Of a stretch of DNA of 12,710 bases, positions 1 to 6,293 are shown in pieces. Both the position numbers and the translations under genes were made by a program. Source of the DNA: Fimenecus sp051881335 (GTDB taxonomy: Bacteria > Bacillota > Clostridia > Oscillospirales > Acutalibacteraceae); contig JBJEPR010000160.1 of the NCBI GenBank assembly GCA_051881335.1, positions 1 to 12,710 on the forward strand, in the 5' to 3' direction. Numbering within the stretch: the stretch's first letter is position 1; every line of letters starts with the position of its first letter. The notes below the pieces were generated by a model, which saw nothing but the letters and a program-made list of their open reading frames with translations, was not told the origin of the DNA and ran no database searches.

Positions 1-133
1 CAGCGTTCTATCCAGCTATAAACATTTTGAATAAATCCGTGGCAATACTCTCCTTAAAGTCATCAATGTGACAAAATCTTATTAAAAGTCCACGGTGTTC
101 ACAACCATTGTATCACAAATCAGACCCTTCGGC
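1..133. other. Intergenic left edge, no recognisable complete gene
   Basis: This AT-rich stretch holds no gene I can name. On the minus strand a 34-codon open frame runs from 112 down to 11 and ends in TAG at 8-10. It begins directly after a TGA and has no ATG, GTG or TTG at a sensible place. An extended -10-like string, TGATACAAT, reads on the minus strand at about 107-115. Two 6-bp complementary segments, CCGTGG near 36-41 and CCACGG near 90-95, could pair. The stretch may be a decayed gene end or untranslated leader of something beyond the window. Nothing here is secure. Confidence 0.3.
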
Positions 134-190
134 GCGGCGCGCCGCATACAAAAAGCTTCAGTCGCTACGCTCCCTCAGCTTTTTGTATGC
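134..190. repeat. Nested palindromes / strong hairpin element
   Basis: Two perfect dyads overlap. GCGGCGCGCCGC at 134-145 is a 12-bp self-complementary palindrome. Its last two bases start a 14-bp inverted repeat: GCATACAAAAAGCT at 144-157 pairs with AGCTTTTTGTATGC at 177-190 across a 19-nt loop. The A-run and T-run flanks would let the hairpin act as a bidirectional terminator. The GC-rich palindrome and structured loop also resemble a dispersed intergenic repeat unit. The dyads are seen directly; the role is inferred. Confidence 0.6.
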
Positions 191-225
191 GTTATCTTTG
201 AGGTGAGTGTAAATATTTAGAAAGG

Positions 226-253
226 GTATGATGTAGCCTCGACTATATCATAC
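226..253 (+). promoter_or_regulatory. Hairpin immediately upstream of nnrE-nnrD
   Basis: GTATGATGTAG (226-236) pairs with CTATATCATAC (243-253) across a 6-nt loop, giving an 11-bp stem with a single G-U pair. It ends five to ten bases before the AAGAAG that serves as a weak ribosome binding site for the ATG at 264. It could be an operator dyad or an mRNA hairpin affecting initiation. No convincing sigma-70 promoter was found between 190 and 226. Confidence 0.4.
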
Positions 254-263
254 AAGAAGTCTT

Positions 264-1799
264 ATGATGCGTATACTTTCTGCCGCGGAAATAAAAGCCA
301 TGGAGTGTGCCGCGGACAAAAACGGGATTTCGTTTTTGCGGCTGATGGAAAATGCCGGTGCGGCATGCGCCAAGGTCATTCGCTCTAAATTTGACCGCAC
401 CGATAAACGCGCGGTCGCCGTGCTGTGCGGCAAGGGCAAAAACGGCGGCGACGGCTTTGTTGCCGCACGAAAACTGCATGAAAACGGCTACCGGGTGCAG
501 GTATTTTTGGTGATGGGCGCACCCACTGCCGAAAACGCCGTAGAAATGTATTCCCGCCTGACGGACAGTGATATTCCGATTTTAACCTATGACCGTACTT
601 CCGAATCACAGCGCAAGGCACTGCAAAACGCCGATATTTTGGTAGACGCTGTGTTCGGCACGGGATTTTCCGGCGTTCTGCCGGACAACTTGCAGGATTT
701 ATTTGCTTTTTTGGAAACTTGCCGTGGGTATATGGTTTCAATTGATTTGCCGAGTGGGCTTTCGGCAGATACAGGCGAACTTGTAAGTCGCCCCGTGAAA
801 GCAGACCTGACTATTTCGGTTATGGCGCTGAAAAAAGTGCTGGTCACAGAACCTGCAAAGGCGTTTGCGGGCGAAATTCAAGTGGTTTCCATCGGCATTC
901 CCGAGCAACTGTATCATCCGTATGAAAAGGTATTTGCCTTTACAGATGACGATGTCGCAGAATTATTCCCCGCGCGGCGCGCCGATGCGAATAAAGGCGA
1001 TTTTGGCAATGCGCTTGTGGTGGCGGGCAGTTACGAAATGCCCGGTGCGGCGTTACTCGCAAGCGGCGCGTGCGTAGAAAGCGGCGCGGGACTTGTACGC
1101 CTTGCTTTCCCCGAAAGCGCGTATGCGGCGGTGACGGCGGCAGTTCCCGAAAAGATTTTATGTCCCTTACCCGCCAACCGCTTCGGGCGGATTTCGATGC
1201 AGGGTGAAGCGAAATTGTTGGACGCGCTGTCAAGGTCAACGGCTTGTCTCATCGGCTGCGGATTGGGCTTAGATTATGACACCGAAGCATTGGTAAAATC
1301 CGTTATATGCAACACGGAAATCCCGCTGATTTTAGACGCGGACGGCATAAACGCTGTAGCAAACGACATAGATATAGTACGGGAAGCAAAGGCACCCGTC
1401 ATTTTAACGCCCCACCCGGGCGAAGCGGCACGGCTGTTGGGCTGTACTGCAAAAGAAGTGCAGGCAAACCGATTGGACGCCTGCCGGTCGCTTTGCGAAA
1501 AAACCGGCGCTGTGGTCGTGTTAAAAGGCGCGGGCACCGTCATTTCCGCAAACGGCAAGCAGTTCTCCGTCAATTTGACAGGCAACGCCGGTATGGCAAC
1601 TGCGGGGTGCGGCGATATGCTTGCGGGAATGATTTTGGGCTTTTTGTGCATTGGGCTGTCACCCTTGGAGGCGGCAGTTGCGGCAGCGCATATCCACGGG
1701 CTTTGCGGCGACGCGGTGGCAAAAGCAAACTCAAAATGCAGTACCACGCCCACAAAAATGCTGAAAGTCTTGCCGAAGGTGCTTTCCAAATTTGAATAA
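264..1799 (+). CDS. nnrD: Bifunctional NAD(P)H-hydrate epimerase / ADP-dependent NAD(P)H-hydrate dehydratase
   Basis: This 511-residue cytosolic enzyme repairs hydrated, damaged NADH and NADPH. The N-terminal half (about 1-215) is the NnrE/YjeF-N epimerase, which interconverts R and S hydrates; it shows NGGDGFVAARKL at 60-71, VDAVFGTG at 127-134 and IDLPSGLSADTG at 160-171. The C-terminal half (about 230-505) is the ribokinase-like NnrD dehydratase using ADP; it shows KGDFG at 244-248, ILDADGINA at 356-364, TPHPGE at 382-387 and TGNAGMATAGCGD at 439-451, where the last Asp is the expected catalytic residue. Its length is normal for the fused form. Two ATGs stand in tandem at the start, behind a weak AAGAAG site. 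A small lipoprotein gene follows after a short gap and is probably cotranscribed. Identification is secure; only the start is slightly uncertain. Confidence 0.95.
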   Translation: MMRILSAAEIKAMECAADKNGISFLRLMENAGAACAKVIRSKFDRTDKRAVAVLCGKGKNGGDGFVAARKLHENGYRVQVFLVMGAPTAENAVEMYSRLTDSDIPILTYDRTSESQRKALQNADILVDAVFGTGFSGVLPDNLQDLFAFLETCRGYMVSIDLPSGLSADTGELVSRPVKADLTISVMALKKVLVTEPAKAFAGEIQVVSIGIPEQLYHPYEKVFAFTDDDVAELFPARRADANKGDFGNALVVAGSYEMPGAALLASGACVESGAGLVRLAFPESAYAAVTAAVPEKILCPLPANRFGRISMQGEAKLLDALSRSTACLIGCGLGLDYDTEALVKSVICNTEIPLILDADGINAVANDIDIVREAKAPVILTPHPGEAARLLGCTAKEVQANRLDACRSLCEKTGAVVVLKGAGTVISANGKQFSVNLTGNAGMATAGCGDMLAGMILGFLCIGLSPLEAAVAAAHIHGLCGDAVAKANSKCSTTPTKMLKVLPKVLSKFE

Positions 1800-1825
1800 A
1801 GGCGGGATGCACCGTTAAGAAACGA

Positions 1826-2338
1826 TTGGCTCTGTTTACGGCGGCAATGCTCGTTCTGCTTTGGCTTTGCTGCGGATGTCAACATACAGATTGGAAAAAT
1901 GCGCTCAGCCTGCCGCAGGCATTTACGGCAAAGGCGGAAATCACCCACGGTGCATTCACCTGCAACGCAGATGTGACGCTCTCTGCCGACGGCACGGCAC
2001 AAATGGTTCTGACAAGCCCGGACGCTTTACAGTCGCTCACCGTGACACAAAGCGCGGACGAATGCACATTTTCGTTTTTGGGGATAGAAGTGAAAGCGCC
2101 CGAATCCCTACTGCCCGACACGGCGTTTGCAAAGTTGTTATTTGACGCATTGCAAAGCGCCGAAGACGGTACGCGGTGCGTAAAAACCGTGAACGGCGAC
2201 ACCGCGACATACAGCGGTATGACCGACGCGGGCGACACCTACACCCTCACCCAAAGCCGAGACAGCGGCGCGCTGTTAACGCTTACCATGGACGGACAGG
2301 ATTTTACCGTCAACTTTTCGGAATTTCAGGCAGGGTAA
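1826..2338 (+). CDS. Small LolA/GerS-like lipoprotein, start codon problematic
   Basis: This is a predicted membrane-anchored lipoprotein of about 170 residues. The N-terminus is a hydrophobic signal segment ending in a Cys lipobox (LCCGC, near residue 18). The rest is rich in alternating beta-type stretches (for example VTLSADGTAQMVLTSPDALQ), as in the LolA/GerS-like lipoproteins of spore-forming Clostridia, which I recall near nnrD genes. That family call is inference. The annotated start is TTG at 1826, without a ribosome binding site at normal spacing. The codons just upstream, from 1817, read KKR and would give the usual basic signal-peptide head, but no standard start codon opens that extension: the frame is closed by TGA at 1793-1795. 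An ATG at 1807 sits one base out of frame. The gene ends at a strong terminator. Confidence 0.75.
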   Translation: MALFTAAMLVLLWLCCGCQHTDWKNALSLPQAFTAKAEITHGAFTCNADVTLSADGTAQMVLTSPDALQSLTVTQSADECTFSFLGIEVKAPESLLPDTAFAKLLFDALQSAEDGTRCVKTVNGDTATYSGMTDAGDTYTLTQSRDSGALLTLTMDGQDFTVNFSEFQAG

Positions 2339-2349
2339 AATAAATCAAA

Positions 2350-2388
2350 AAAACAAGGAACGGTAACCCGGTTGCCGTTCCTTGTTTG
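2350..2388. terminator. Bidirectional Rho-independent terminator
   Basis: AACAAGGAACGGTAAC (2352-2367) pairs with GTTGCCGTTCCTTGTT (2371-2386) across a 3-nt loop, with one G-U pair. It lies between the convergent lipoprotein gene (+) and hydrolase gene (-). An A-run on the left and a short T-rich tail on the right suit both directions. Confidence 0.85.
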
Positions 2389-2391
2389 TGT

Positions 2392-3564
2392 TTACAGGTT
2401 CTTTTCAACATCCTGCCAATTTGCGTTTGAAAGGATTTCCGCATTTGTGCCGAAGAAAACCTTACCTGCCGCCGTATCGCCTTGCAGATAGTACATAAAC
2501 CAAGCCGTCATATATCCGTCTGCATTCGCCAGCATATCCCCGTGGTCGGTGTCGGCACGCCTTGCCAACACTTTCGGCACCGTCTTTGCAATCGCCTGAT
2601 AATTCTCCTGCAAAGACCATAACGGTGCAATGCCGGCATCCTTGCCGTTGCCGGCATCAAATTGCAATGTCCCCGCTGTCATAAAATACGGAATTTGGAT
2701 TTTCGACACATCATACGGCCAAGAAAGCGCCTGTGACAAGGCAAGATGCGTTGCACTCGCCGTATACATCGCCTTGTACTGACTGCCGTTTGCCTGTGCC
2801 GTTACAGCGTTAATTGCACCGACGCCGCCCTGCGAATGCCCTGCCACGCCGATATTTTTCGTGTCAATTTTTTGGTAGAACAAACTGCTTTTCTCTCGAT
2901 TATTTTGCAGCATAAAATCCAAACTTTTCGCAGAGGACGCACCGCTCCACGAATTTTCGTCTTCATTGCCGATGACCACAAATCCCCACGACGCCAAGTG
3001 TTCAAATATGGCTTTGTAAGACGACGCTTTCACACCCGTACCGTTCGCCATCACCACCAACGGATATGTGCGATTCGCGGTTGGAAGTTCTGTCGGATAC
3101 CAAATTTCATATTTGCCGATGCTTTTGTCCTCTGCCGTATATTCAACATAGGAAACCGCATAACTGCCTTTATCGGTATATTTTTTCTCCAACGGTTTAT
3201 CTGTTTTTACTTTTTGATAATAGTCCGGCTTGACCGATTGGGAGAGATAGGAAAGCATTGCGCCGACCGTTTGCGCAAAGTTTCCTGCATTGTCCGCCTG
3301 TGCGGTGCTTTCCTCTGTTTCCGTCGCCGCCTGCGTAGTTTCCGTTTGTGCAGACGATTTTTGGGTTGTGTTGTTCTTTTCTTTCGATGAAACTACGGCA
3401 GAGGGTTCTGTCTCTGCCTGTGCAGTGGACGCAGTAGATTCACTCTGCACTTGTTGCGCCGTTGTTTCTTCGGATAAATCTGTATTTTTTTGTTTGGTAC
3501 AGCCACTGCACAGCAATAAAAAAGCAACAGCCAGCGCGCCCGCGCACAGTCGATTCCGTTTCAT
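2392..3564 (-). CDS. Secreted alpha/beta-hydrolase lipoprotein (dienelactone hydrolase/PETase/chlorophyllase-like)
   Basis: This is a 390-residue extracytoplasmic esterase-like protein. The chosen ATG at 3564 has GGAGG about eight bases upstream and gives a lipoprotein signal: basic MKRNR, hydrophobic core, lipobox LCSGC with Cys at about residue 22. Residues 25-95 are a low-complexity Thr/Ser/Glu/Gln/Ala linker that would tether the enzyme to the membrane through the wall. The catalytic domain (about 130-375) shows VVMANGTG (oxyanion-hole strand, about 170-177), nucleophile elbow GHSQGG with Ser244, candidate acid Asp303 in LQFDAG, and candidate base His341 in TDHGDM. The substrate is unknown; an ester or polysaccharide acyl group is plausible. 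The gene is divergent from a TetR-type regulator across a shared operator, which suggests induction by a ligand. The fold is confident and the specificity is not. Confidence 0.85.
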   Translation of the reverse strand: MKRNRLCAGALAVAFLLLCSGCTKQKNTDLSEETTAQQVQSESTASTAQAETEPSAVVSSKEKNNTTQKSSAQTETTQAATETEESTAQADNAGNFAQTVGAMLSYLSQSVKPDYYQKVKTDKPLEKKYTDKGSYAVSYVEYTAEDKSIGKYEIWYPTELPTANRTYPLVVMANGTGVKASSYKAIFEHLASWGFVVIGNEDENSWSGASSAKSLDFMLQNNREKSSLFYQKIDTKNIGVAGHSQGGVGAINAVTAQANGSQYKAMYTASATHLALSQALSWPYDVSKIQIPYFMTAGTLQFDAGNGKDAGIAPLWSLQENYQAIAKTVPKVLARRADTDHGDMLANADGYMTAWFMYYLQGDTAAGKVFFGTNAEILSNANWQDVEKNL

Positions 3565-3579
3565 TCCAATTCCTCCGCA

Positions 3580-3608
3580 TTGACAAAAAGCAAACTGTAT
3601 GTTACATT
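3580..3608 (+). promoter_or_regulatory. Promoter of the tetR gene
   Basis: TTGACA (3580-3585), a 17-bp spacer and TACATT (3603-3608) form a good sigma-70/SigA promoter reading toward the regulator. Its -10 lies inside the palindrome at 3596-3619, so a bound regulator would block it. Transcription from here would start near 3615, downstream of the TTG at 3580 that opens the longest tetR frame. Confidence 0.65.
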
Positions 3609-4200
3609 TGTTACATACAGTATACGGAATCATACGACACAAGTCAATCAAATTGACAACCGCTGTCACAGTAAGGGGGCATTTGCTACGGGCAGTAACT
3701 ATGCGGTAAATGAACTGAAAACCATCAGTTGTGAATCGATTGAATTGGCTTTATTACAACTGATGAAAACCAAAAAATTTGAAGCCATCAGCGTCACGGA
3801 AATCACAAAAAAAGCCGGCGTATCGCGAAATGCATTCTATCGCAATTTCACATCCAAAGAGGACATTATCAAGCAATATTGCGACCGCGTAACAAAGGAC
3901 TTTTTTAATCGTGTTGACGAAAAGTTCACATATGATTACTATGTGCGGTTGCTGTACCACTTTCAAGACCAATACGAAGCCATGCAAATTATTTTAAACG
4001 CCAATCTCATTTACATTTTGATGGATGTGTTTTTAAAATATACAAGTATCCGCGACAGCAACGCCAAACGAAAGCCCTATGCGGACAGTTACGCCGCCGG
4101 CGGTATGCTGTTTGTTGTATTGCGTTGGCTGAAACTCGGTATGCCGGAAACACCCGAGGAATTGGCAAAACTCATTTTCTCCGTCAAAATCGGCGAATAA
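3580..4200 (+). CDS. TetR/AcrR-family transcriptional regulator
   Basis: This is a DNA-binding repressor-type protein. In the longest frame (206 aa) the helix-turn-helix lies at about 71-92 (VTEITKKAGVSRNAFYRNFTS), preceded by helix 1 (IELALLQLMKTKKF). The C-terminal region ends in a YAAGGMLFVVLRWLKLG motif, as in the TetR_C_8-type ligand domain. The true start is unclear. TTG at 3580 is the only standard start upstream of the complete DNA-binding domain, but it lies upstream of the predicted transcription start. ATG at 3763 would remove helix 1. The purine-rich AAGGGGG at 3673-3679 and an out-of-frame ATG at 3701 suggest that translation really begins around 3688-3709. It probably represses itself and the divergent hydrolase gene. 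The family call is secure. Confidence 0.85.
   Translation: MTKSKLYVTFVTYSIRNHTTQVNQIDNRCHSKGAFATGSNYAVNELKTISCESIELALLQLMKTKKFEAISVTEITKKAGVSRNAFYRNFTSKEDIIKQYCDRVTKDFFNRVDEKFTYDYYVRLLYHFQDQYEAMQIILNANLIYILMDVFLKYTSIRDSNAKRKPYADSYAAGGMLFVVLRWLKLGMPETPEELAKLIFSVKIGE
3596..3619. promoter_or_regulatory. Predicted TetR-family operator
   Basis: This imperfect 24-bp palindrome has TGTATGT at the left edge, ACATACA at the right edge, and inner TGTTACA copies. Twenty of 24 positions are self-complementary. It covers the -10 of the rightward promoter and the start-point region of the leftward one. That placement between a TetR-type gene and its divergent neighbour is the usual autoregulatory layout. 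The dyad is seen directly; binding by this regulator is inferred. Confidence 0.7.
3619..3647 (-). promoter_or_regulatory. Promoter of the hydrolase gene
   Basis: On the minus strand TTGACT (3642-3647) is followed by a 17-bp spacer and TATACT (3619-3624), a near-consensus sigma-70/SigA promoter. The predicted transcript starts near 3612, inside the palindromic operator, and leads to the ribosome binding site before 3564. Confidence 0.75.
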
Positions 4201-4239
4201 AGGCAATCGCAAAACAAGGCATTTTGCTTAAACAGCAAT

Positions 4240-4276
4240 AAAAAATGAACGGTATGCATTTACCGTTCATTTTTTC
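4240..4276. terminator. Bidirectional Rho-independent terminator
   Basis: AAAAATGAACGGTA (4241-4254) pairs with TACCGTTCATTTTT (4261-4274) across a 6-nt loop, with A- and T-runs on the two sides. It separates the convergent tetR (+) and mscS (-) genes and can serve both. Confidence 0.85.
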
Positions 4277-4300
4277 ATTTGTTTTTATTTGCGGTCAGGG

Positions 4301-5113
4301 TTATTCCTTCACCATATGCACATTCAAGTGATTATAGGTCATTTCGACGCCGTTTTTGTCAAACGCAATTTTGATTTGCTCTAACAGGGCAAAATATGCG
4401 TCCCAATACTTTTCCGTCTCCACCCAAGCACGCACCACATAACGAATACTGCTTTCGTCAAACGAGAGCACGGCGGCAAACGGCGGCGCGGGAGTATCCG
4501 TAAACAAGCCCACCGCCGCAACGGCTTCCAACAGCGACTGCCGCACCGTTTCAATCGGCGCATCATACGAGGCGGAAATTTCCAAATCCACCCGCCGCTT
4601 TTCCTGTTGGGTGTAATTCACGATTTTCGTGGCAATGATTTTGCTGTTCGGCACATAAATCATTTTGTTGTCAATCGTCGTAATGCGTGTGTGGATAAGG
4701 CTTATCATTTTGACCGTGCCGCTGACATCGTCAATCTCGACATAATCGCCGATTTTAAACGGCTTGGTGACGAGCAACATAATCCCGCTTGCGAGATTGG
4801 AGAGAGAATCCTGCACCGCGAGCGACGCCGCCAAGCCGACCACGGAAAATGCCGCCAACAGCGAAGTGACGGACACGCCGAGTGTGTCAATAACCACCAT
4901 AGCGACCAAGAAATACAATATCAGTTTTATCGCGCCGAGCAGAATTTTCCGAAGCGTTTCGTCCATATTTACACGTGCAAGAACGCGCGTAAACAGGCGC
5001 ATCAAAACGCGTAAAATCAAGTAGCAAACCACAAAAACAACCACGGCGGACAAAATTTTGCCCACCGTGAAATTGCCGACGGAATAATTTAAAATTTCAG
5101 AGATTTTTTCCAT
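4301..5113 (-). CDS. mscS: Small-conductance mechanosensitive channel, MscS family
   Basis: This 270-residue inner-membrane channel opens on membrane tension and releases solutes during osmotic downshock. Three membrane segments are visible at about 18-40, 58-78 and 82-115. The third is the pore helix, rich in Gly and Ala (AAFSVVGLAASLAVQDSLSN), and runs into the beta domain with KPFKIGDYVEI (118-127), SGTVKMISL and NKMIYVPNSKI (149-159). The cytoplasmic alpha/beta domain fills the rest. The length matches compact E. coli-type MscS. The start at 5113 lies nine bases after the yhhN stop, with AAGG overlapping that stop region, so the two genes form an operon and may be translationally linked. 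Confidence 0.93.
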   Translation of the reverse strand: MEKISEILNYSVGNFTVGKILSAVVVFVVCYLILRVLMRLFTRVLARVNMDETLRKILLGAIKLILYFLVAMVVIDTLGVSVTSLLAAFSVVGLAASLAVQDSLSNLASGIMLLVTKPFKIGDYVEIDDVSGTVKMISLIHTRITTIDNKMIYVPNSKIIATKIVNYTQQEKRRVDLEISASYDAPIETVRQSLLEAVAAVGLFTDTPAPPFAAVLSFDESSIRYVVRAWVETEKYWDAYFALLEQIKIAFDKNGVEMTYNHLNVHMVKE

Positions 5114-5122
5114 AGGAAAGCC

Positions 5123-5815
5123 TTATTTCGCAAACAGAATGGTTGCCGCCATAATAAACTGCGCGGCATAGTATAATGTGTGATTTAAAATGATATTGAA
5201 CGAGGTGTTTTTCCCCTCGCCAAAGTACATTCCCGACAGCACCAAATCCGAAAGCAGGAACAAAAGCCCGCCGACGGACATCACGGTCCACATCTTTTCA
5301 AAGCCCGTAATCACGGCAAGCGTCATGGCCATGGTCATCGTCAGCGCCAACATAAACGAATAGAGAAACACAATCCATTTGAATTTGCCGTAGTGCATTT
5401 TGAGTGGTTTTTCCATCAAAATGGCCACAAATGCAATCACCAGCGCCGCCGCAAAAGCAACAATCAGCGACGATGTTGTATACGGCCCGACTTTAAAGAC
5501 AGCCGTCACAAAGCAGACATGCCCCAACAGGAAAAAGATGAAGCCCGAATACAAATACGAATCTTTATCCTGCAAATAAATCCATTTTAAATCGAGCCAA
5601 ACATCGCCCAACAGCCCAAACACCAGCCCAAAAGTCATCCATGAGCCAAAGTCGAGAAACAGTCGGTTTTCATTGGTCGCGGCAATCGCTGTTGCAATAA
5701 AGCAAAGACTTGCCACCGCCTTGGCATACAGTGCGGCAATGCCGCCGCGTTTCACGCGCAACACCAAAAACACCGCTGTGGCGAGAATACCGACAATCAA
5801 TAAAGCCCAATACAC
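5123..5815 (-). CDS. YhhN/TMEM86-family integral membrane protein (lysoplasmalogenase-like)
   Basis: This 230-residue polytopic membrane protein has about eight hydrophobic segments. Family marks are GLLGDVWL at 67-74 (Asp71), GFIFFLLGHVCF at 91-102 (His99) and FLLSDLVLS at 187-195 (Asp190). These polar residues inside membrane segments match the YhhN/TMEM86 family, whose animal members hydrolyse the vinyl-ether bond of lysoplasmalogens. Anaerobic Clostridia often contain plasmalogens, so a lipid-turnover role is plausible but unproven here. The start is GTG at 5815, with GGAGG about seven bases upstream. It is the first gene of an operon with mscS and has its own promoter. Confidence 0.87.
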   Translation of the reverse strand: MYWALLIVGILATAVFLVLRVKRGGIAALYAKAVASLCFIATAIAATNENRLFLDFGSWMTFGLVFGLLGDVWLDLKWIYLQDKDSYLYSGFIFFLLGHVCFVTAVFKVGPYTTSSLIVAFAAALVIAFVAILMEKPLKMHYGKFKWIVFLYSFMLALTMTMAMTLAVITGFEKMWTVMSVGGLLFLLSDLVLSGMYFGEGKNTSFNIILNHTLYYAAQFIMAATILFAK

Positions 5816-5847
5816 AGAATCCCTCCGATTTGCTTGTTCTATAACAT

Positions 5848-5876
5848 AATATACAATATTTACCGTTGGAATTCAA
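5848..5876 (-). promoter_or_regulatory. Promoter of the yhhN-mscS operon
   Basis: On the minus strand TTGAAT (5871-5876), a 17-bp spacer and TATATT (5848-5853) form a good sigma-70/SigA promoter. It lies about 33 bases upstream of the GTG start. Confidence 0.65.
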
Positions 5877-5899
5877 TAGATTTTAGAAAAATTTAATAG

Positions 5900-6208
5900 T
5901 CAGCGGTCACTGTCCGTAAAATAATCCGCCGCCAAACGGTTTTTGACATAGGGCGCCGCCATTTGCTTGTGCGCGATATGCAACGGGTGATTTTGGAAGT
6001 GTTGCAACGCCTCCAACGACTCAAAGGTCGCATAAAACACGAAGTCACAGTCCGCCCCCACTACATTTTCACCTATTTCGCAAGAGAGCAGTCCCTCAAT
6101 TTTCCCTTCCAAATTTTTCACGGACGCTGACAGCTTGTCAAGCACTTCTTTGCGGTTCCCGTCGTTTACCGCATCGGAAAACTGCCAAAATAAAATATGT
6201 TTCAGCAT
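5900..6208 (-). CDS. Dabb (stress-responsive A/B barrel) domain protein
   Basis: This is a 102-residue cytosolic protein of the dimeric alpha/beta barrel (Dabb) family. It begins MLKHILFWQF, the typical first strand with a conserved His. It continues with a long helix (EVLDKLSASVKNLEGKI), a middle strand region (CDFVFYATFESLEALQHF) and the NHPLHIAHK motif followed by the last strand. The ATG at 6208 is preferred over an upstream in-frame ATG because GAGGTGA stands about seven bases before it and the domain starts exactly there. Bacterial members are mostly uncharacterised; some bind or process small polyketide-like molecules. It lies alone, divergent from the T-box leader, with no clear terminator before yhhN. 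Confidence 0.88.
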   Translation of the reverse strand: MLKHILFWQFSDAVNDGNRKEVLDKLSASVKNLEGKIEGLLSCEIGENVVGADCDFVFYATFESLEALQHFQNHPLHIAHKQMAAPYVKNRLAADYFTDSDR

Positions 6209-6227
6209 TTTCTTCACCTCAAGCTTC

Positions 6228-6256
6228 ATTGTAGCACAAAAAAAGCAAAAATAAAG
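6228..6256 (-). promoter_or_regulatory. Probable extended -10 promoter of the Dabb gene
   Basis: On the minus strand TGCTACAAT gives a TG-extended -10 (TACAAT at 6228-6233). The -35 position (CTTTAT at 6251-6256, 17-bp spacer) is poor, which is usual for extended -10 promoters. The transcript would start about 15 bases before the ribosome binding site. Confidence 0.5.
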
Positions 6257-6258
6257 TG

Positions 6259-6287
6259 TTGACAAATGAAAAATTTTGTGTTTTAAT
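6259..6287 (+). promoter_or_regulatory. Promoter of the T-box leader and trpXYZ
   Basis: TTGACA (6259-6264), a 17-bp spacer and TTTAAT (6282-6287) give a strong sigma-70/SigA promoter. The start point is predicted near 6294, just upstream of stem I of the leader. Confidence 0.7.
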
Positions 6288-6293
6288 GTGATA

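Noticed and set aside
36..95. CCGTGG and CCACGG as stems of a structured RNA
   Set aside because: Six base pairs over more than 45 bases of loop with no supporting helices is too weak.
977..994. Copy of the GC-rich palindrome core (GGCGCGCCG) inside nnrD
   Set aside because: It is only about 12 bases long, falls in a coding region with matching codons (Ala-Arg-Arg-Ala-Asp), and lacks the hairpin arms; probably coincidence.
1274..2002. Long minus-strand frame (242 codons) opposite nnrD and the lipoprotein gene
   Set aside because: Low-complexity antisense translation without motifs; nnrD motifs on the plus strand are unambiguous.
2746..3390. Long plus-strand reading frame (214 codons) antisense to the hydrolase gene
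   Set aside because: It has no ribosome binding site and no recognisable domain, and it lies entirely opposite a gene with a clear signal peptide and catalytic motifs.
4208..4226. GCAAAA/TTTTGC hairpin after tetR as a separate terminator
   Set aside because: It is weak and AT-rich; the much stronger stem at 4241-4274 explains termination.
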